Source of the DNA: Thiogranum longum
GTDB lineage: Bacteria > Pseudomonadota > Gammaproteobacteria > DSM-19610
Assembly (NCBI RefSeq): GCF_004339085.1
Contig: NZ_SMFX01000001.1
Span: forward strand, 62,001-126,000
Reading direction: 5' to 3'
DNA length: 64,000 nucleotides
This document shows positions 9,571-18,052 of this stretch, piece by piece (the first letter of the stretch is position 1; every line of letters begins with the position of its first letter). The translations under genes were made by a program, and so were the position numbers. The notes beneath the pieces are model-generated. The model did no database searches. It had not been told where the DNA came from and saw only the letters and a list, made by a program, of their open reading frames with translations.

Positions 9571-9642
9571 AAGGGCAGGGGCAGAACCGCTTTCCGGGAC
9601 ATCTGTTTCCACTTTAAAAATACAGGGCAGGTAAATCCGGAT

Positions 9643-9969
9643 ATGGCGACAACGACCAGCGAAACCCTTATTACCCGTGACGAGGACATTGACCGCGCGT
9701 CACGCTCCCTCAAGGCCATGTCACACCCGCTGCGACTAAAAATTCTCTGCACCCTGGGCGACCAGGAAGTCAGCGTGCAGGACATTGTCGAACACGTCGG
9801 CACCTCGCAGAGCAACATTTCCCAGCATCTGGCCATACTCCGCGACAAGGGTATCCTGACCTCGCGCAAGGACGCCAACCGTGTCTATTACCGGGTGGGC
9901 GATTCACGCACCCTGCGCCTGATCGGCATGATGCGCGAAGTGTTCTGCAACATTAACACCTCCACCTGA
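9643..9969 (+). CDS. ArsR/SmtB-family repressor with a BigR/SqrR-type cysteine pair
   Basis: This 108-residue winged-helix protein has LKAMSHPLRLKILCTL, the helix-turn-helix around DIVEHVGTSQSNISQHLAIL, and a basic wing at DANRVYYRV. It lacks the metal-binding CxC motif of ArsR/SmtB. Instead it has just two cysteines, C36 in helix 2 and C102 in the last helix. Their 66-residue spacing matches C42/C108 of BigR and C41/C107 of SqrR, which sense sulfane sulfur by forming a polysulfide link. The start at MATTTSET is preferred over an upstream ATG (9550) that overlaps the palindromic promoter. A rhodanese gene follows 39 bp on. Confidence 0.85.
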   Translation: MATTTSETLITRDEDIDRASRSLKAMSHPLRLKILCTLGDQEVSVQDIVEHVGTSQSNISQHLAILRDKGILTSRKDANRVYYRVGDSRTLRLIGMMREVFCNINTST

Positions 9970-10008
9970 TATTCGACAAATTTCTGACGATTACCTGAGG
10001 CTGCGACG

Positions 10009-10440
10009 GTGGATTTTGCACGTATTCTTGAATTCTCCGGGAATCACCCGGTCCTGATCCTGGCTTTTCTCGGCGCTCTCGGATTGCTGATATTCCTCGA
10101 GGCTGGCCGCCGTTTCAGCGGCATGAAATCAGTTGGCCCCATCGAGGCAATTCAGCTTAACAACCGGGAAGATGCCGTTTTCCTGGATATTCGCGACGAG
10201 GCTGAATACCGTAAGGGACATATCCCGGACGCAATTCATATTCCCCTGAAACAACTGCCGGAACGTGTGAAGGAACTGGAAAAATACCGCGGTAATCCCG
10301 TCATTGCCTGCTGTCGTTCCGGTAACCGCTCGACAGCAGCCGGGAGCATCCTGGCAAAACACGGCTTTGAAAACGTGTACAATCTGGACGGCGGTATTTC
10401 CGCCTGGCAAAGCGCCAATTTGCCGGTAAACAAGAAATAG
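10009..10440 (+). CDS. Membrane-anchored rhodanese-like sulfurtransferase
   Basis: This 143-residue protein has an N-terminal membrane helix (about 13-31) and one rhodanese domain (about 45-138). The active-site loop is CCRSGNRS (101-108). C102 is the expected persulfide-forming cysteine, with arginines in the usual CxxGxRS pattern. The preceding C101 is an extra cysteine. The likely start is GTG, with GAGG 9 nt upstream. Rhodaneses of this type are common just before grxC and secB in gammaproteobacteria; here grxC is missing. Linkage to a BigR-like repressor suggests sulfane-sulfur handling at the inner membrane. Confidence 0.9.
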   Translation: MDFARILEFSGNHPVLILAFLGALGLLIFLEAGRRFSGMKSVGPIEAIQLNNREDAVFLDIRDEAEYRKGHIPDAIHIPLKQLPERVKELEKYRGNPVIACCRSGNRSTAAGSILAKHGFENVYNLDGGISAWQSANLPVNKK

Positions 10441-10493
10441 CGCGAGAACACTTGGCACTGACGGCTTAAAACAGAACAACTGGAAGCACCCAC

Positions 10494-10976
10494 ATGACAG
10501 AAGAAAACCATCCAAACACCTCGTCAGAAGATGCGCCCGAGTTCTCCATTCTGCGCACTTATCTCAAGGACGCATCCTTCGAAATTCCAAATGCACCACA
10601 GGTATTCACTGAAGACTGGAAACCCGACATCAACCTTCAACTCAACACCGAGGTATCCACGGTTGATACAGATCTCTTCGAAGTCGTACTAAGAGTCACG
10701 GTCACTGCAAAGCTTGGCGACAGAACCGCTTTTCTAGCAGAGATCCAGCAAGCGGGTATATTTACGTTGAAAAGTTTTGACGAAACACAGAAAGGCCACA
10801 TGCTAGGTGCCTACTGCCCTAACACGCTGTTTCCGTTTGCACGCGAAGCTATATCAGACCTGGTCATCAAGGGTGGTTTTCCACAATTGTTGCTTGCCCC
10901 AATAAATTTTGACGTCCTGTACGCGCAAAACATCGACCAAATCAGCGCACAGGTCGACGACAAACACTCCCACTAG
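10494..10976 (+). CDS. secB: Protein-export chaperone SecB
   Basis: SecB is a cytoplasmic tetrameric chaperone that keeps preproteins unfolded and delivers them to SecA. The 160-residue length is typical. Family landmarks are FSILRTYLKDASFEIPNAP, LGAYCPNTLFPFAREAISDL and GGFPQLLLAPINFDVLYAQ. The last is the conserved end of the fold, and an acidic/polar tail follows. The core is somewhat more divergent than in enteric bacteria, but every signature is present. It stands 53 bp after the rhodanese gene and 22 bp before gpsA, an order (secB-gpsA) widely conserved in proteobacteria. Confidence 0.93.
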   Translation: MTEENHPNTSSEDAPEFSILRTYLKDASFEIPNAPQVFTEDWKPDINLQLNTEVSTVDTDLFEVVLRVTVTAKLGDRTAFLAEIQQAGIFTLKSFDETQKGHMLGAYCPNTLFPFAREAISDLVIKGGFPQLLLAPINFDVLYAQNIDQISAQVDDKHSH

Positions 10977-10998
10977 CTATTACTACAGCACACCAGGT

Positions 10999-12012
10999 AT
11001 GCCGAACTTGTCCCATGCCGCTATAACCGTACTCGGCGCCGGTTCCTGGGGCACGGCACTGGCCATGCTGCTGGCGCGCAATGGTGTTGCTGTTCGATTG
11101 TGGGATCGTGATGCGTCTCATATTGCGGCACTTGAAAAGTCCCGCTCTAATGAACGGTATCTGCCCGGTATACCCTTACCAGATGGCATTTCACCCGTTG
11201 CAGAGCTGGGCAGTGCTTTATCCGAATCCGACTTCGTTCTGGTCGTTGTGCCAAGTGGCGGGTTCCGGGACGCCCTTAAGAACATTTCCGCATTGCAGCA
11301 AACACCGGGTAAACTGATCTGGGCCAGCAAAGGCCTTGAACCCGGCAGCGGAAAATTTCTGCACCAGGTGGTCGAAGAAGAGATGCCCGGCCACCCTGCC
11401 TACGCCGCCCTGTCCGGACCCAGCTTTGCGCTTGAAGTCGCACGCGGCCTGCCCACAGCAGTCACCGTTGCCTCACCGGATCCGGCCTACGCCGACGCGG
11501 TGGCTGAATTATTTCACTGTCCGACCTTCCGGGCCTATACCAGTACAGATCTGCTTGGTGTCGAGCTGGGCGGATCTGTCAAAAATGTACTGGCTATCGC
11601 AGCCGGTATATCCGACGGTCTTGGTTACGGCGCCAATGCGCGGGCTGCGCTGATTACCCGGGGACTGGCTGAAATCATGCGCCTTGGTGCCAAACTGGGC
11701 GGACAGCGTGAAACCTTCATGGGACTGGCGGGGGTAGGTGACCTGGTGCTGACCTGTACCGATAATCTGTCCCGTAACCGCAGGCTGGGGCTGGCGCTGG
11801 GGCAGGGTCAAACCCTGGCGGCCGCAATCGATGCTATCGGGCAGGCAATAGAAGGCCTGGAAACGGCTAAAGAACTTGATGCACTGGCTACACGGCACCA
11901 GGTCGATATGCCGATAACCGCACAGGTGAAAGCCGTACTGTATGACGGTGCGCCACCGGCATCCGCTGTTCAGGCCCTGCTGAACCGGGAAGCAAAGGCC
12001 GAATTACTTTAA
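10999..12012 (+). CDS. gpsA: NAD(P)-dependent glycerol-3-phosphate dehydrogenase
   Basis: GpsA reduces dihydroxyacetone phosphate to sn-glycerol-3-phosphate for phospholipid synthesis. The Rossmann motif is GAGSWG (13-18). The central region has GPSFALEVARGLPTA, and the catalytic-lysine segment is LGGSVKNVLAIAAGISDGLG. GLAGVGDLVLTCTDNLSRNR is also typical. The frame could be extended to 10909 inside secB, but the residues before MPNLSHAAITVLGAG look like out-of-frame secB. The start at 10999 (337 residues) is therefore used; an AGG lies very close to it. A 97-bp gap separates it from the ATG-rich start region of the efflux adaptor gene. Confidence 0.95.
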   Translation: MPNLSHAAITVLGAGSWGTALAMLLARNGVAVRLWDRDASHIAALEKSRSNERYLPGIPLPDGISPVAELGSALSESDFVLVVVPSGGFRDALKNISALQQTPGKLIWASKGLEPGSGKFLHQVVEEEMPGHPAYAALSGPSFALEVARGLPTAVTVASPDPAYADAVAELFHCPTFRAYTSTDLLGVELGGSVKNVLAIAAGISDGLGYGANARAALITRGLAEIMRLGAKLGGQRETFMGLAGVGDLVLTCTDNLSRNRRLGLALGQGQTLAAAIDAIGQAIEGLETAKELDALATRHQVDMPITAQVKAVLYDGAPPASAVQALLNREAKAELL

Positions 12013-12129
12013 GGTGGCACATCACTTCAGCCGTGAGATAATCTTCAAGGTAGCATTCCGTTGCGATTTATAGAGCAGGGCAGATAATAGGCCTGTGGTC
12101 GATACTCAATGAGGTGCAAGGTGTCAGTC

Positions 12130-13197
12130 ATGTCGTTTTTCTCGCTCACGCTTAATGCCGCCATCACTGGCCTTGTCTTGCAGCTGGCATCACTGCCGTC
12201 AATTGCAGCGCCGGCTACACTCAAAACCACGCAGGCTGGCTACCAGTTGATGCCAGACGAACAACGCTTCGATGGCCTGGTCGAAGCCGTGTATCAATCT
12301 ACAATCTCCGCCCAGACAGCGGGTGAGATTATCGAACTTCCATTCGATGTGAACGATTATGTTCCGAAGGGTGCGCTCATCGTGCGCCTTGATGACAAAC
12401 GCCAGAAAGCCCAGCTGGACCAGGCCATCGCCAGTGAAGCACGGGCGCGGGCACAGCTTGCCGATGCCGAATCCGACTACCGGCGCAAACAGCAGCTGTT
12501 CAAAAAGAAGGTGCTGGGCAAGGCTACGCTGGACAAGGCAGAAACAGCGCTCAAGTCTGCCCGAGCCGGACTGGAACTGGCACAGGCAAAACTGGACCAG
12601 GCACGTGAGCAATGGGAATACACCAGGGTACGTGCTCCGTTTGCCGGCGTCATGATCGAAAGGCTGGTTGAAATAGGCGAGCATGCCCGAACCGGCACAC
12701 CGCTGGCAACGGGCTTGTCGCTGGAAAAGCTGCGCGTCCAGGTCGCCATTCCGGCGCACTACGCCGGCCATATACGTGAAAATCTGCAGGCGCGTGTACA
12801 AAAACCCGGTGGCCAGGAGTGGCTGGAAAGTACCGACATCACCCTGTTCCCTTTCGCAGACCCGCACAGCCATACCTTTACAGCGCGAGTACAGTTACCG
12901 GAAGGCCAGCATGGTATGTACCCGGGTGTGCTGGCCAAGGTCGCTTTCCTGGTCGGGCGACAGCAGGCGCTGCTGATCCCCGACAGTGCCATCATACATC
13001 GCAGCGAGGTAACCGGTGTTTACGTAGTTGCGGATTCGGGACGTATCTATTTTCGCCAATTGCGGATCGGGCGTCCCGCGGCCGGCAATATGCGCGTTGT
13101 GCTGGCCGGACTGGAAGAGGGCGAGGCGGTTGCACTGGATCCGGTGGCCGCCGGCATTGCGCTCAAACAGCAGGTAAACACTGTCTCCCATGAGTGA
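12130..13197 (+). CDS. RND efflux periplasmic adaptor (membrane-fusion protein)
   Basis: This 355-residue adaptor has a Sec signal peptide (hydrophobic stretch ending near IAAPA). A barrel-sandwich (lipoyl-like) half follows (ISAQTAGEIIELPFDVNDYVPKG), then a coiled-coil hairpin (about 85-160). The second lipoyl half is YTRVRAPFAGVMIERLVEIG, and beta-barrel domains complete the protein. It should join the inner-membrane pump encoded next to an outer-membrane channel, but no TolC-like gene is in the window. An in-frame ATG at 12109 gives a longer frame without a ribosome site. The ATG at 12130 has AAGG 8 nt upstream and is preferred. It overlaps the pump gene by 8 nt. Confidence 0.88.
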   Translation: MSFFSLTLNAAITGLVLQLASLPSIAAPATLKTTQAGYQLMPDEQRFDGLVEAVYQSTISAQTAGEIIELPFDVNDYVPKGALIVRLDDKRQKAQLDQAIASEARARAQLADAESDYRRKQQLFKKKVLGKATLDKAETALKSARAGLELAQAKLDQAREQWEYTRVRAPFAGVMIERLVEIGEHARTGTPLATGLSLEKLRVQVAIPAHYAGHIRENLQARVQKPGGQEWLESTDITLFPFADPHSHTFTARVQLPEGQHGMYPGVLAKVAFLVGRQQALLIPDSAIIHRSEVTGVYVVADSGRIYFRQLRIGRPAAGNMRVVLAGLEEGEAVALDPVAAGIALKQQVNTVSHE

Positions 13198-16100
13198 ACA
13201 ACCCGGCTTCTCGGGTGCTATCGCCCGGCGCTTTCTGCAAACCGAAATCACACCGCTACTGGCATTGCTGGGTGTGCTACTCGGGCTGTTTGCGATTGCA
13301 GTGACACCGCGCGAAGAAGAACCACAGATCAATGTCACTTTTGCCAACGTCTTCATCCCGTTCCCCGGTGCTTCCGCGCGTGAAGTGGAAAAACTGGTAA
13401 CGAGTTCCGCCGAACAGGTATTGGCCGAAATCGAAGGCGTCAAACACATTTATTCCGTATCACGCCCGGGACTGTCTATCCTCAGCGTTGAATTTCTGGT
13501 GGGGGAACCGCGTACCGAAGCCATTGTCCGGCTCTACAATGCCCTGTATTCAAACCAGGACTGGCTTCCAGCCGATCTGGGTGTTGGCCAGCCACTGGTC
13601 AAACCCAAGGGCATCGATGATGTACCCATCGTTACGCTGACATTGTGGACAGAGGACCCCACACGTGCGGGTGCTGATCTCAGACACATTGCGCATACGC
13701 TGGAAACAGAACTCAAGCGTGTGCCCGGCACCCGGAATATATATACGGTAGGTGGGCCGGCACCGATCGTGGATATCCACTTCGACCCACAGAGACTTGC
13801 CGGTTACGGACTCACACTGGAAGCATTGCGCAACGCCCTGCAGCAAGCGAACCAGTCCGCTGATGTTGGTACGCTGGTCAATCACAATCGTGAGATACAG
13901 GTCAAGGCAGGCCAATTGCTGGGCGACGCACAAACCATTGCCGGCCTGGTCGTCGGTATGCATGCGGGAAAACCGGTTTACCTGCGTGATGTTGCCGAAG
14001 TACAGCAAGGGCCTGAACAACCCACGCAGTATGTCTGGTTCGGCTCCGGCGCCGCGGCGGGTGATGCTTCGATGCCAGGTGTACATCCTGCAGTAACACT
14101 GGCGATTGCCAAACAACCGGGAACCAACGCAGTAAAAATAGCAGACCAGGTTGTTGCACGGCTGGATGAACTGAAAGGCATCTTCATCCCGCAAGGTGTG
14201 AACGTTACCATCACGCGCAACTATGGCGTCACCGCCGACCAGAAGGCGCAGACACTGATCAAAAAACTCATTTTCGCTACCGCATCGGTCGTTCTTCTGG
14301 TTATTTTCAGCCTCGGCTGGCGCGAAGCCATTATTGTCGGCAGCGCAGTCATTATTACACTGGCCATCACCTTGTTCGCCTCCTGGGCGTGGGGCTTCAC
14401 GCTTAACCGCGTGTCACTGTTTGCGCTGATCTTCTCCATCGGGATCCTGGTGGATGACGCGGTTGTGGTGGTCGAAAATATCCACCGCCACATGCAAATG
14501 GGCAAGCTGAACCTGGTACAGGCCATTCCTGTTGCCGTGGACGAGGTAGGCGGGCCAACTATCCTGGCCACCTTTACCGTCATTGCCGCCCTGTTACCGA
14601 TGGCATTTGTTACCGGGCTGATGGGGCCATATATGAGCCCGATACCCATCAATGCCAGTATGGGCATGCTGATTTCACTGGCAGTGGCACTGGTTGTCAC
14701 ACCATGGATGTCGTTGAAAATGCTGCGCAAGTCACCAGCGCACGATGCTGAAGAACAGGGAGATTCACGCTTGCTGGCAGCCTTCCGGCGTTTTCTGACA
14801 CCGTTCCTGTCCGGTGACAAGGGACGCCGCGCACGCCTCCTCATGCTTGCGGCCATGCTGATACTGATCCTGTTCTCGGTCGGACTTGCCGGTGTAAAAC
14901 TGGTGGTTCTGAAAATGCTGCCGTTCGATAACAAGTCCGAGTTCCAGGTTGTTGTCGACATGCCCGAAGGCACGTCACTGGAACAGACCAACCGCGTACT
15001 GACCGAACTGGCTGGCTACCTGGCCGGCGTGCCGGAAGTCGACAACTACCAGATCTATGCCGGCACGGCTGCCCCGATTAATTTCAACGGACTGGTGCGC
15101 CAGTACTATCTCCGGGAAGGTGCATCGGTCGGTGATATCCAGGTCAACCTGGTGGACAAGTCACATCGCCAGCGCAAGAGTCATGATATCGCCCGCAGTG
15201 TGCGTGATCCATTACAAGCCATCGGCAAACGCTTCGATGCTGTCATTAAAATTGTCGAGGTACCGCCCGGACCACCGGTTCTGTCACCACTGGTGGCTGA
15301 AATCTATGGTCCGGATTACGATGGCCAGATCAAAGTCGCCCGGCAAATTCGCCAGGTTTTTACAAATACCGCGGATATTGTCGATGTCGATGACAGCATT
15401 GAGCAGCCTGCACCGCGCTGGATTGTAAGCATTGACCGCACCCGTGCTGCACAACTTGGTGTAGATCAGGCAACCGTTGTTCGCGCACTGGCGACCGCGC
15501 TGGACGGAGAAAATATCAGCTACCTGCACGACCCCGATGCCCGCTACCCGGTTGCCATTCGGCTGGAACTTCCCGTGGCTGAAAAAACAGATATCGAGCA
15601 GGTGCTCGGCATCAAGGTGCGCGGCCGGGATAATACACTGGTCGCCTTGTCGGAACTGGTTACGCTGGAATCATCGTCCATTGAACGATCCATCTACCGC
15701 AAGGATCACCTGCCGCTGGTTTTTGTTACTGCTGACATGGCCGGCAAACTGGACAGTCCGTTGTATGGTATGGCAGCACTGCACCGGAACATCGGTGAGA
15801 CACTCACCACCAACGGTGAACCTGTTCAGCAACACCTGATCAAGCAGCCAGACAACCCCTACAGGTACAGCCTGAAATGGGACGGGGAGTGGCAGATCAC
15901 CTACGAAACTTTCCGGGATATGGGCATTGCCTATTCGGTGGGGCTGATACTGATTTATTTGTTGGTCGTTGCACAGTTCCGTTCCTACCTGACGCCACTG
16001 GTTATCATGGCACCGATCCCGCTCACTATCATCGGCGTTATGCCGGGGCACGCGCTGCTGGGCGCCCAGTTCACCGCTACCTCAATGATTGGCATGATTG

Positions 16101-16411
16101 CACTGGCAGGTATTATTGTGCGCAACTCCATCCTGCTGGTGGATTTCATCAATGACGAAGTCGCCAGAGGAATCGCTTTCGAGGAAGCCGTAATTCGTGC
16201 CGGCGCCATTCGGGCAAAACCCATTATCCTCACCGGACTGGCAGCTGTTCTTGGTGCGCTTTTCATACTCGATGACCCGATCTTTCGTGGCCTGGCTATC
16301 GCGTTGATATTCGGCTTGCTGGTTTCCACTGTTCTTACGCTGGTCGTGATCCCGGTGATGTACTACGCACTGATGCGCAAACGGCTGGGCCGGCTGAAAG
16401 CATCACAATAA
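13190..16411 (+). CDS. RND-family efflux permease (AcrB-like)
   Basis: This 1073-residue inner-membrane pump has the usual RND plan: a first helix, a large periplasmic loop, a block of helices, a second loop and a final helix block. The TM4 proton-relay signature GILVDDAVVVVENIHRH is intact. IGMIALAGIIVRNSILLVDFIND represents the equivalent repeat in the second half. The AcrB-like loops lack obvious heavy-metal (CzcA) signatures, so drug or small-molecule export is more likely, although the substrate cannot be told from sequence. It forms a two-gene operon with the adaptor, overlapping by 8 nt. Confidence 0.9.
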   Translation: MSEQPGFSGAIARRFLQTEITPLLALLGVLLGLFAIAVTPREEEPQINVTFANVFIPFPGASAREVEKLVTSSAEQVLAEIEGVKHIYSVSRPGLSILSVEFLVGEPRTEAIVRLYNALYSNQDWLPADLGVGQPLVKPKGIDDVPIVTLTLWTEDPTRAGADLRHIAHTLETELKRVPGTRNIYTVGGPAPIVDIHFDPQRLAGYGLTLEALRNALQQANQSADVGTLVNHNREIQVKAGQLLGDAQTIAGLVVGMHAGKPVYLRDVAEVQQGPEQPTQYVWFGSGAAAGDASMPGVHPAVTLAIAKQPGTNAVKIADQVVARLDELKGIFIPQGVNVTITRNYGVTADQKAQTLIKKLIFATASVVLLVIFSLGWREAIIVGSAVIITLAITLFASWAWGFTLNRVSLFALIFSIGILVDDAVVVVENIHRHMQMGKLNLVQAIPVAVDEVGGPTILATFTVIAALLPMAFVTGLMGPYMSPIPINASMGMLISLAVALVVTPWMSLKMLRKSPAHDAEEQGDSRLLAAFRRFLTPFLSGDKGRRARLLMLAAMLILILFSVGLAGVKLVVLKMLPFDNKSEFQVVVDMPEGTSLEQTNRVLTELAGYLAGVPEVDNYQIYAGTAAPINFNGLVRQYYLREGASVGDIQVNLVDKSHRQRKSHDIARSVRDPLQAIGKRFDAVIKIVEVPPGPPVLSPLVAEIYGPDYDGQIKVARQIRQVFTNTADIVDVDDSIEQPAPRWIVSIDRTRAAQLGVDQATVVRALATALDGENISYLHDPDARYPVAIRLELPVAEKTDIEQVLGIKVRGRDNTLVALSELVTLESSSIERSIYRKDHLPLVFVTADMAGKLDSPLYGMAALHRNIGETLTTNGEPVQQHLIKQPDNPYRYSLKWDGEWQITYETFRDMGIAYSVGLILIYLLVVAQFRSYLTPLVIMAPIPLTIIGVMPGHALLGAQFTATSMIGMIALAGIIVRNSILLVDFINDEVARGIAFEEAVIRAGAIRAKPIILTGLAAVLGALFILDDPIFRGLAIALIFGLLVSTVLTLVVIPVMYYALMRKRLGRLKASQ

Positions 16412-16470
16412 CGATTCAAGCGCCTCCTGCCGTTACGGCTTTGCCCATCTGGCGTGGCAGGGAGCAACGC

Positions 16471-16935
16471 TCAGTCAGCGCCTGAAAACGCCTGCTGCCG
16501 CCATGCTTCATAGACCAGTACAGCAACCGTATTGGACAAATTCAAACTACGGCTCCGGGCCACCATCGGCAGACGTATCACTGTGCTGACCTGCTGTGAT
16601 TCGAGCAGACCGACTGGCAGCCCACGGGTTTCCGGACCGAACAGCAACGCGTCGCCGGGTTGATAATTGATGTCACAATAGCGCCGGGTACCACGTGTTG
16701 AAACGGCGTACAGGTTTTTCGGCTGTATGTCCGTGATAAATCCTTGCAGCGTATCGTGCACCTGTACACTGGCCCATTCACGATAATCCAGGCCCGCCCG
16801 GCGCAGTTTACGATCATCCAGCTCAAAGCCGAGCGGCCGGATCAGGTGCAAGCTGCAACCGGTATTCGCGCACAGGCGCATTACGTTGCCGGTGTTGGGT
16901 GGTATCTCCGGCTGATAGAGTACGATATGAAACAT
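16471..16935 (-). CDS. trmL: tRNA (cytidine(34)-2'-O)-methyltransferase TrmL
   Basis: This small SPOUT-fold enzyme (154 residues) methylates the wobble-base ribose of tRNA-Leu isoacceptors using SAM. The N-terminal [20 protein letters not shown], the middle [11 protein letters not shown], and the C-terminal [20 protein letters not shown] form the trefoil-knot SAM site of the family. The gene is convergent with the RND pump gene, with about 60 bp between them. An imperfect inverted repeat in that gap (CTCCTGCC against GGCAGGGAG) may help stop both transcripts. It is divergent from the pyrD-like gene, with 49 bp between their starts. Confidence 0.95.
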   Translation of the reverse strand: MFHIVLYQPEIPPNTGNVMRLCANTGCSLHLIRPLGFELDDRKLRRAGLDYREWASVQVHDTLQGFITDIQPKNLYAVSTRGTRRYCDINYQPGDALLFGPETRGLPVGLLESQQVSTVIRLPMVARSRSLNLSNTVAVLVYEAWRQQAFSGAD

Positions 16936-16984
16936 TGGTTAATCCGCTTTTCTTTCGCCTGCACTTAAGGTCAAATACAGCTCC

Positions 16985-17923
16985 ATGAACCAGACTGACA
17001 ATCCGCTTGCCGTCGATTTCTGCGGCCTGACACTCCACTCACCGCTTGTGCTGTTGTCCGGCTGCGTGGGGTTTGGCGAGGAATATACACGGGTACGGGG
17101 ATTTTCCAATCGTGATGTTGGTGCTGTCTGCCTGAAGGGCACCACACTCGACCCACGCCCGGGCAACATGCCACACCGTGTCTATGAGACACCGGCAGGC
17201 ATGCTCAATGCCATTGGCCTGCAAAATCCCGGCGTAGACCATGTGGTAAACAGCATCCTGCCACAGCTGGATTTTGAAGAAACGCGTTTTATTGCCAATG
17301 TGTCCGGTTCTACTGTTGAGGAATATCATGAGGTCACGCGACGCTTTGATGACTCCCCGATCGATGCCATCGAAATCAATATTTCCTGCCCGAACGTGAA
17401 GGAGGGCGGTGTCGCCTTTGGGAATGACCCGGATATGTCCGCGAGAGTGGTGGAGACCTGTCGCAAGGCTACCAACAAACCCCTGATCACCAAACTGTCA
17501 CCCAACCAGACCGATATCGCCGGCAATGCCCGCCGCTGCATCGAGGCTGGCAGTGATGCTTTTGCGGTCATCAACACGCTGATGGGCATGGCCATCGACA
17601 TCGAAACCCGTCAGCCGGTGATCGGTAATAACCAGGGCGGCCTGTCCGGGCCGGCCATCAAACCCGTGGCTCTTCTCAAGGTTCAGCAAGTTTACCAAGT
17701 GTGTAAAGCACACCATATTCCTATTATTGGCCAGGGTGGTATTACAACTGTCGAGGATGCCATAGAGTTTCTCATTGCCGGCGCCACAACTGTCGGCGTC
17801 GGGACAGCCCTGTTCTATGATCCGCTGGTATGCAAGACTCTCAATAGCGGTATTTCTGACTATCTGCAGCGACATCAGCTACCGGGCCTTGCCTCACTGA
17901 CCGGCAGTCTTCAACTCAACTAA
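16985..17923 (+). CDS. Dihydroorotate dehydrogenase, class 1B-like catalytic subunit
   Basis: This 312-residue flavoprotein of the class 1 family should oxidise dihydroorotate to orotate in pyrimidine synthesis. The catalytic cysteine is C135 in INISCPNVKEGG. FMN-binding features include LKGTT, NAIGLQNPG, NTLMGMAID and GQGGITTVEDA. Soluble length and lack of a membrane anchor separate it from the class 2 enzyme usual in gammaproteobacteria. Class 1B enzymes normally need PyrK, an iron-sulfur/FAD subunit, but no pyrK is next to it. A PreA-like pyrimidine-degrading role is less likely because no ferredoxin domain is present. Confidence 0.85.
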   Translation: MNQTDNPLAVDFCGLTLHSPLVLLSGCVGFGEEYTRVRGFSNRDVGAVCLKGTTLDPRPGNMPHRVYETPAGMLNAIGLQNPGVDHVVNSILPQLDFEETRFIANVSGSTVEEYHEVTRRFDDSPIDAIEINISCPNVKEGGVAFGNDPDMSARVVETCRKATNKPLITKLSPNQTDIAGNARRCIEAGSDAFAVINTLMGMAIDIETRQPVIGNNQGGLSGPAIKPVALLKVQQVYQVCKAHHIPIIGQGGITTVEDAIEFLIAGATTVGVGTALFYDPLVCKTLNSGISDYLQRHQLPGLASLTGSLQLN

Positions 17924-17997
17924 CCGCACCTGATCCGCCCCGGTGCCGCGTCTTGTAACCGGCAAACCCCTGCCTGCAAAGCCACCTGCACAGCAAA

Positions 17998-18013
17998 TGG
18001 CGTGAATTTTGCT
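17998..18013 (+). promoter_or_regulatory. Sigma-54 promoter before the first pilus operon
   Basis: TGGCGTGAATTTTGCT matches the sigma-54 consensus TGGCACGN4TTGCW at ten of the twelve defined positions. It keeps the invariant GG and GC separated by ten bases. Transcription would start near 18024, about 30 nt before the first gene. Confidence 0.65.
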
Positions 18014-18052
18014 TCATATCCCCTGCTAGCACGGCAGCAACAGGGTAACACC

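Noticed and set aside
12199-12873. 224-codon minus-strand frame opposite the efflux adaptor
   Set aside because: The adaptor has signal peptide and lipoyl-domain motifs; the antisense frame has none.
13550-14991. Two long minus-strand frames (214 and 256 codons) opposite the RND pump
   Set aside because: They are the complement of a strongly conserved coding region. The translations show no family motif and no ribosome site.
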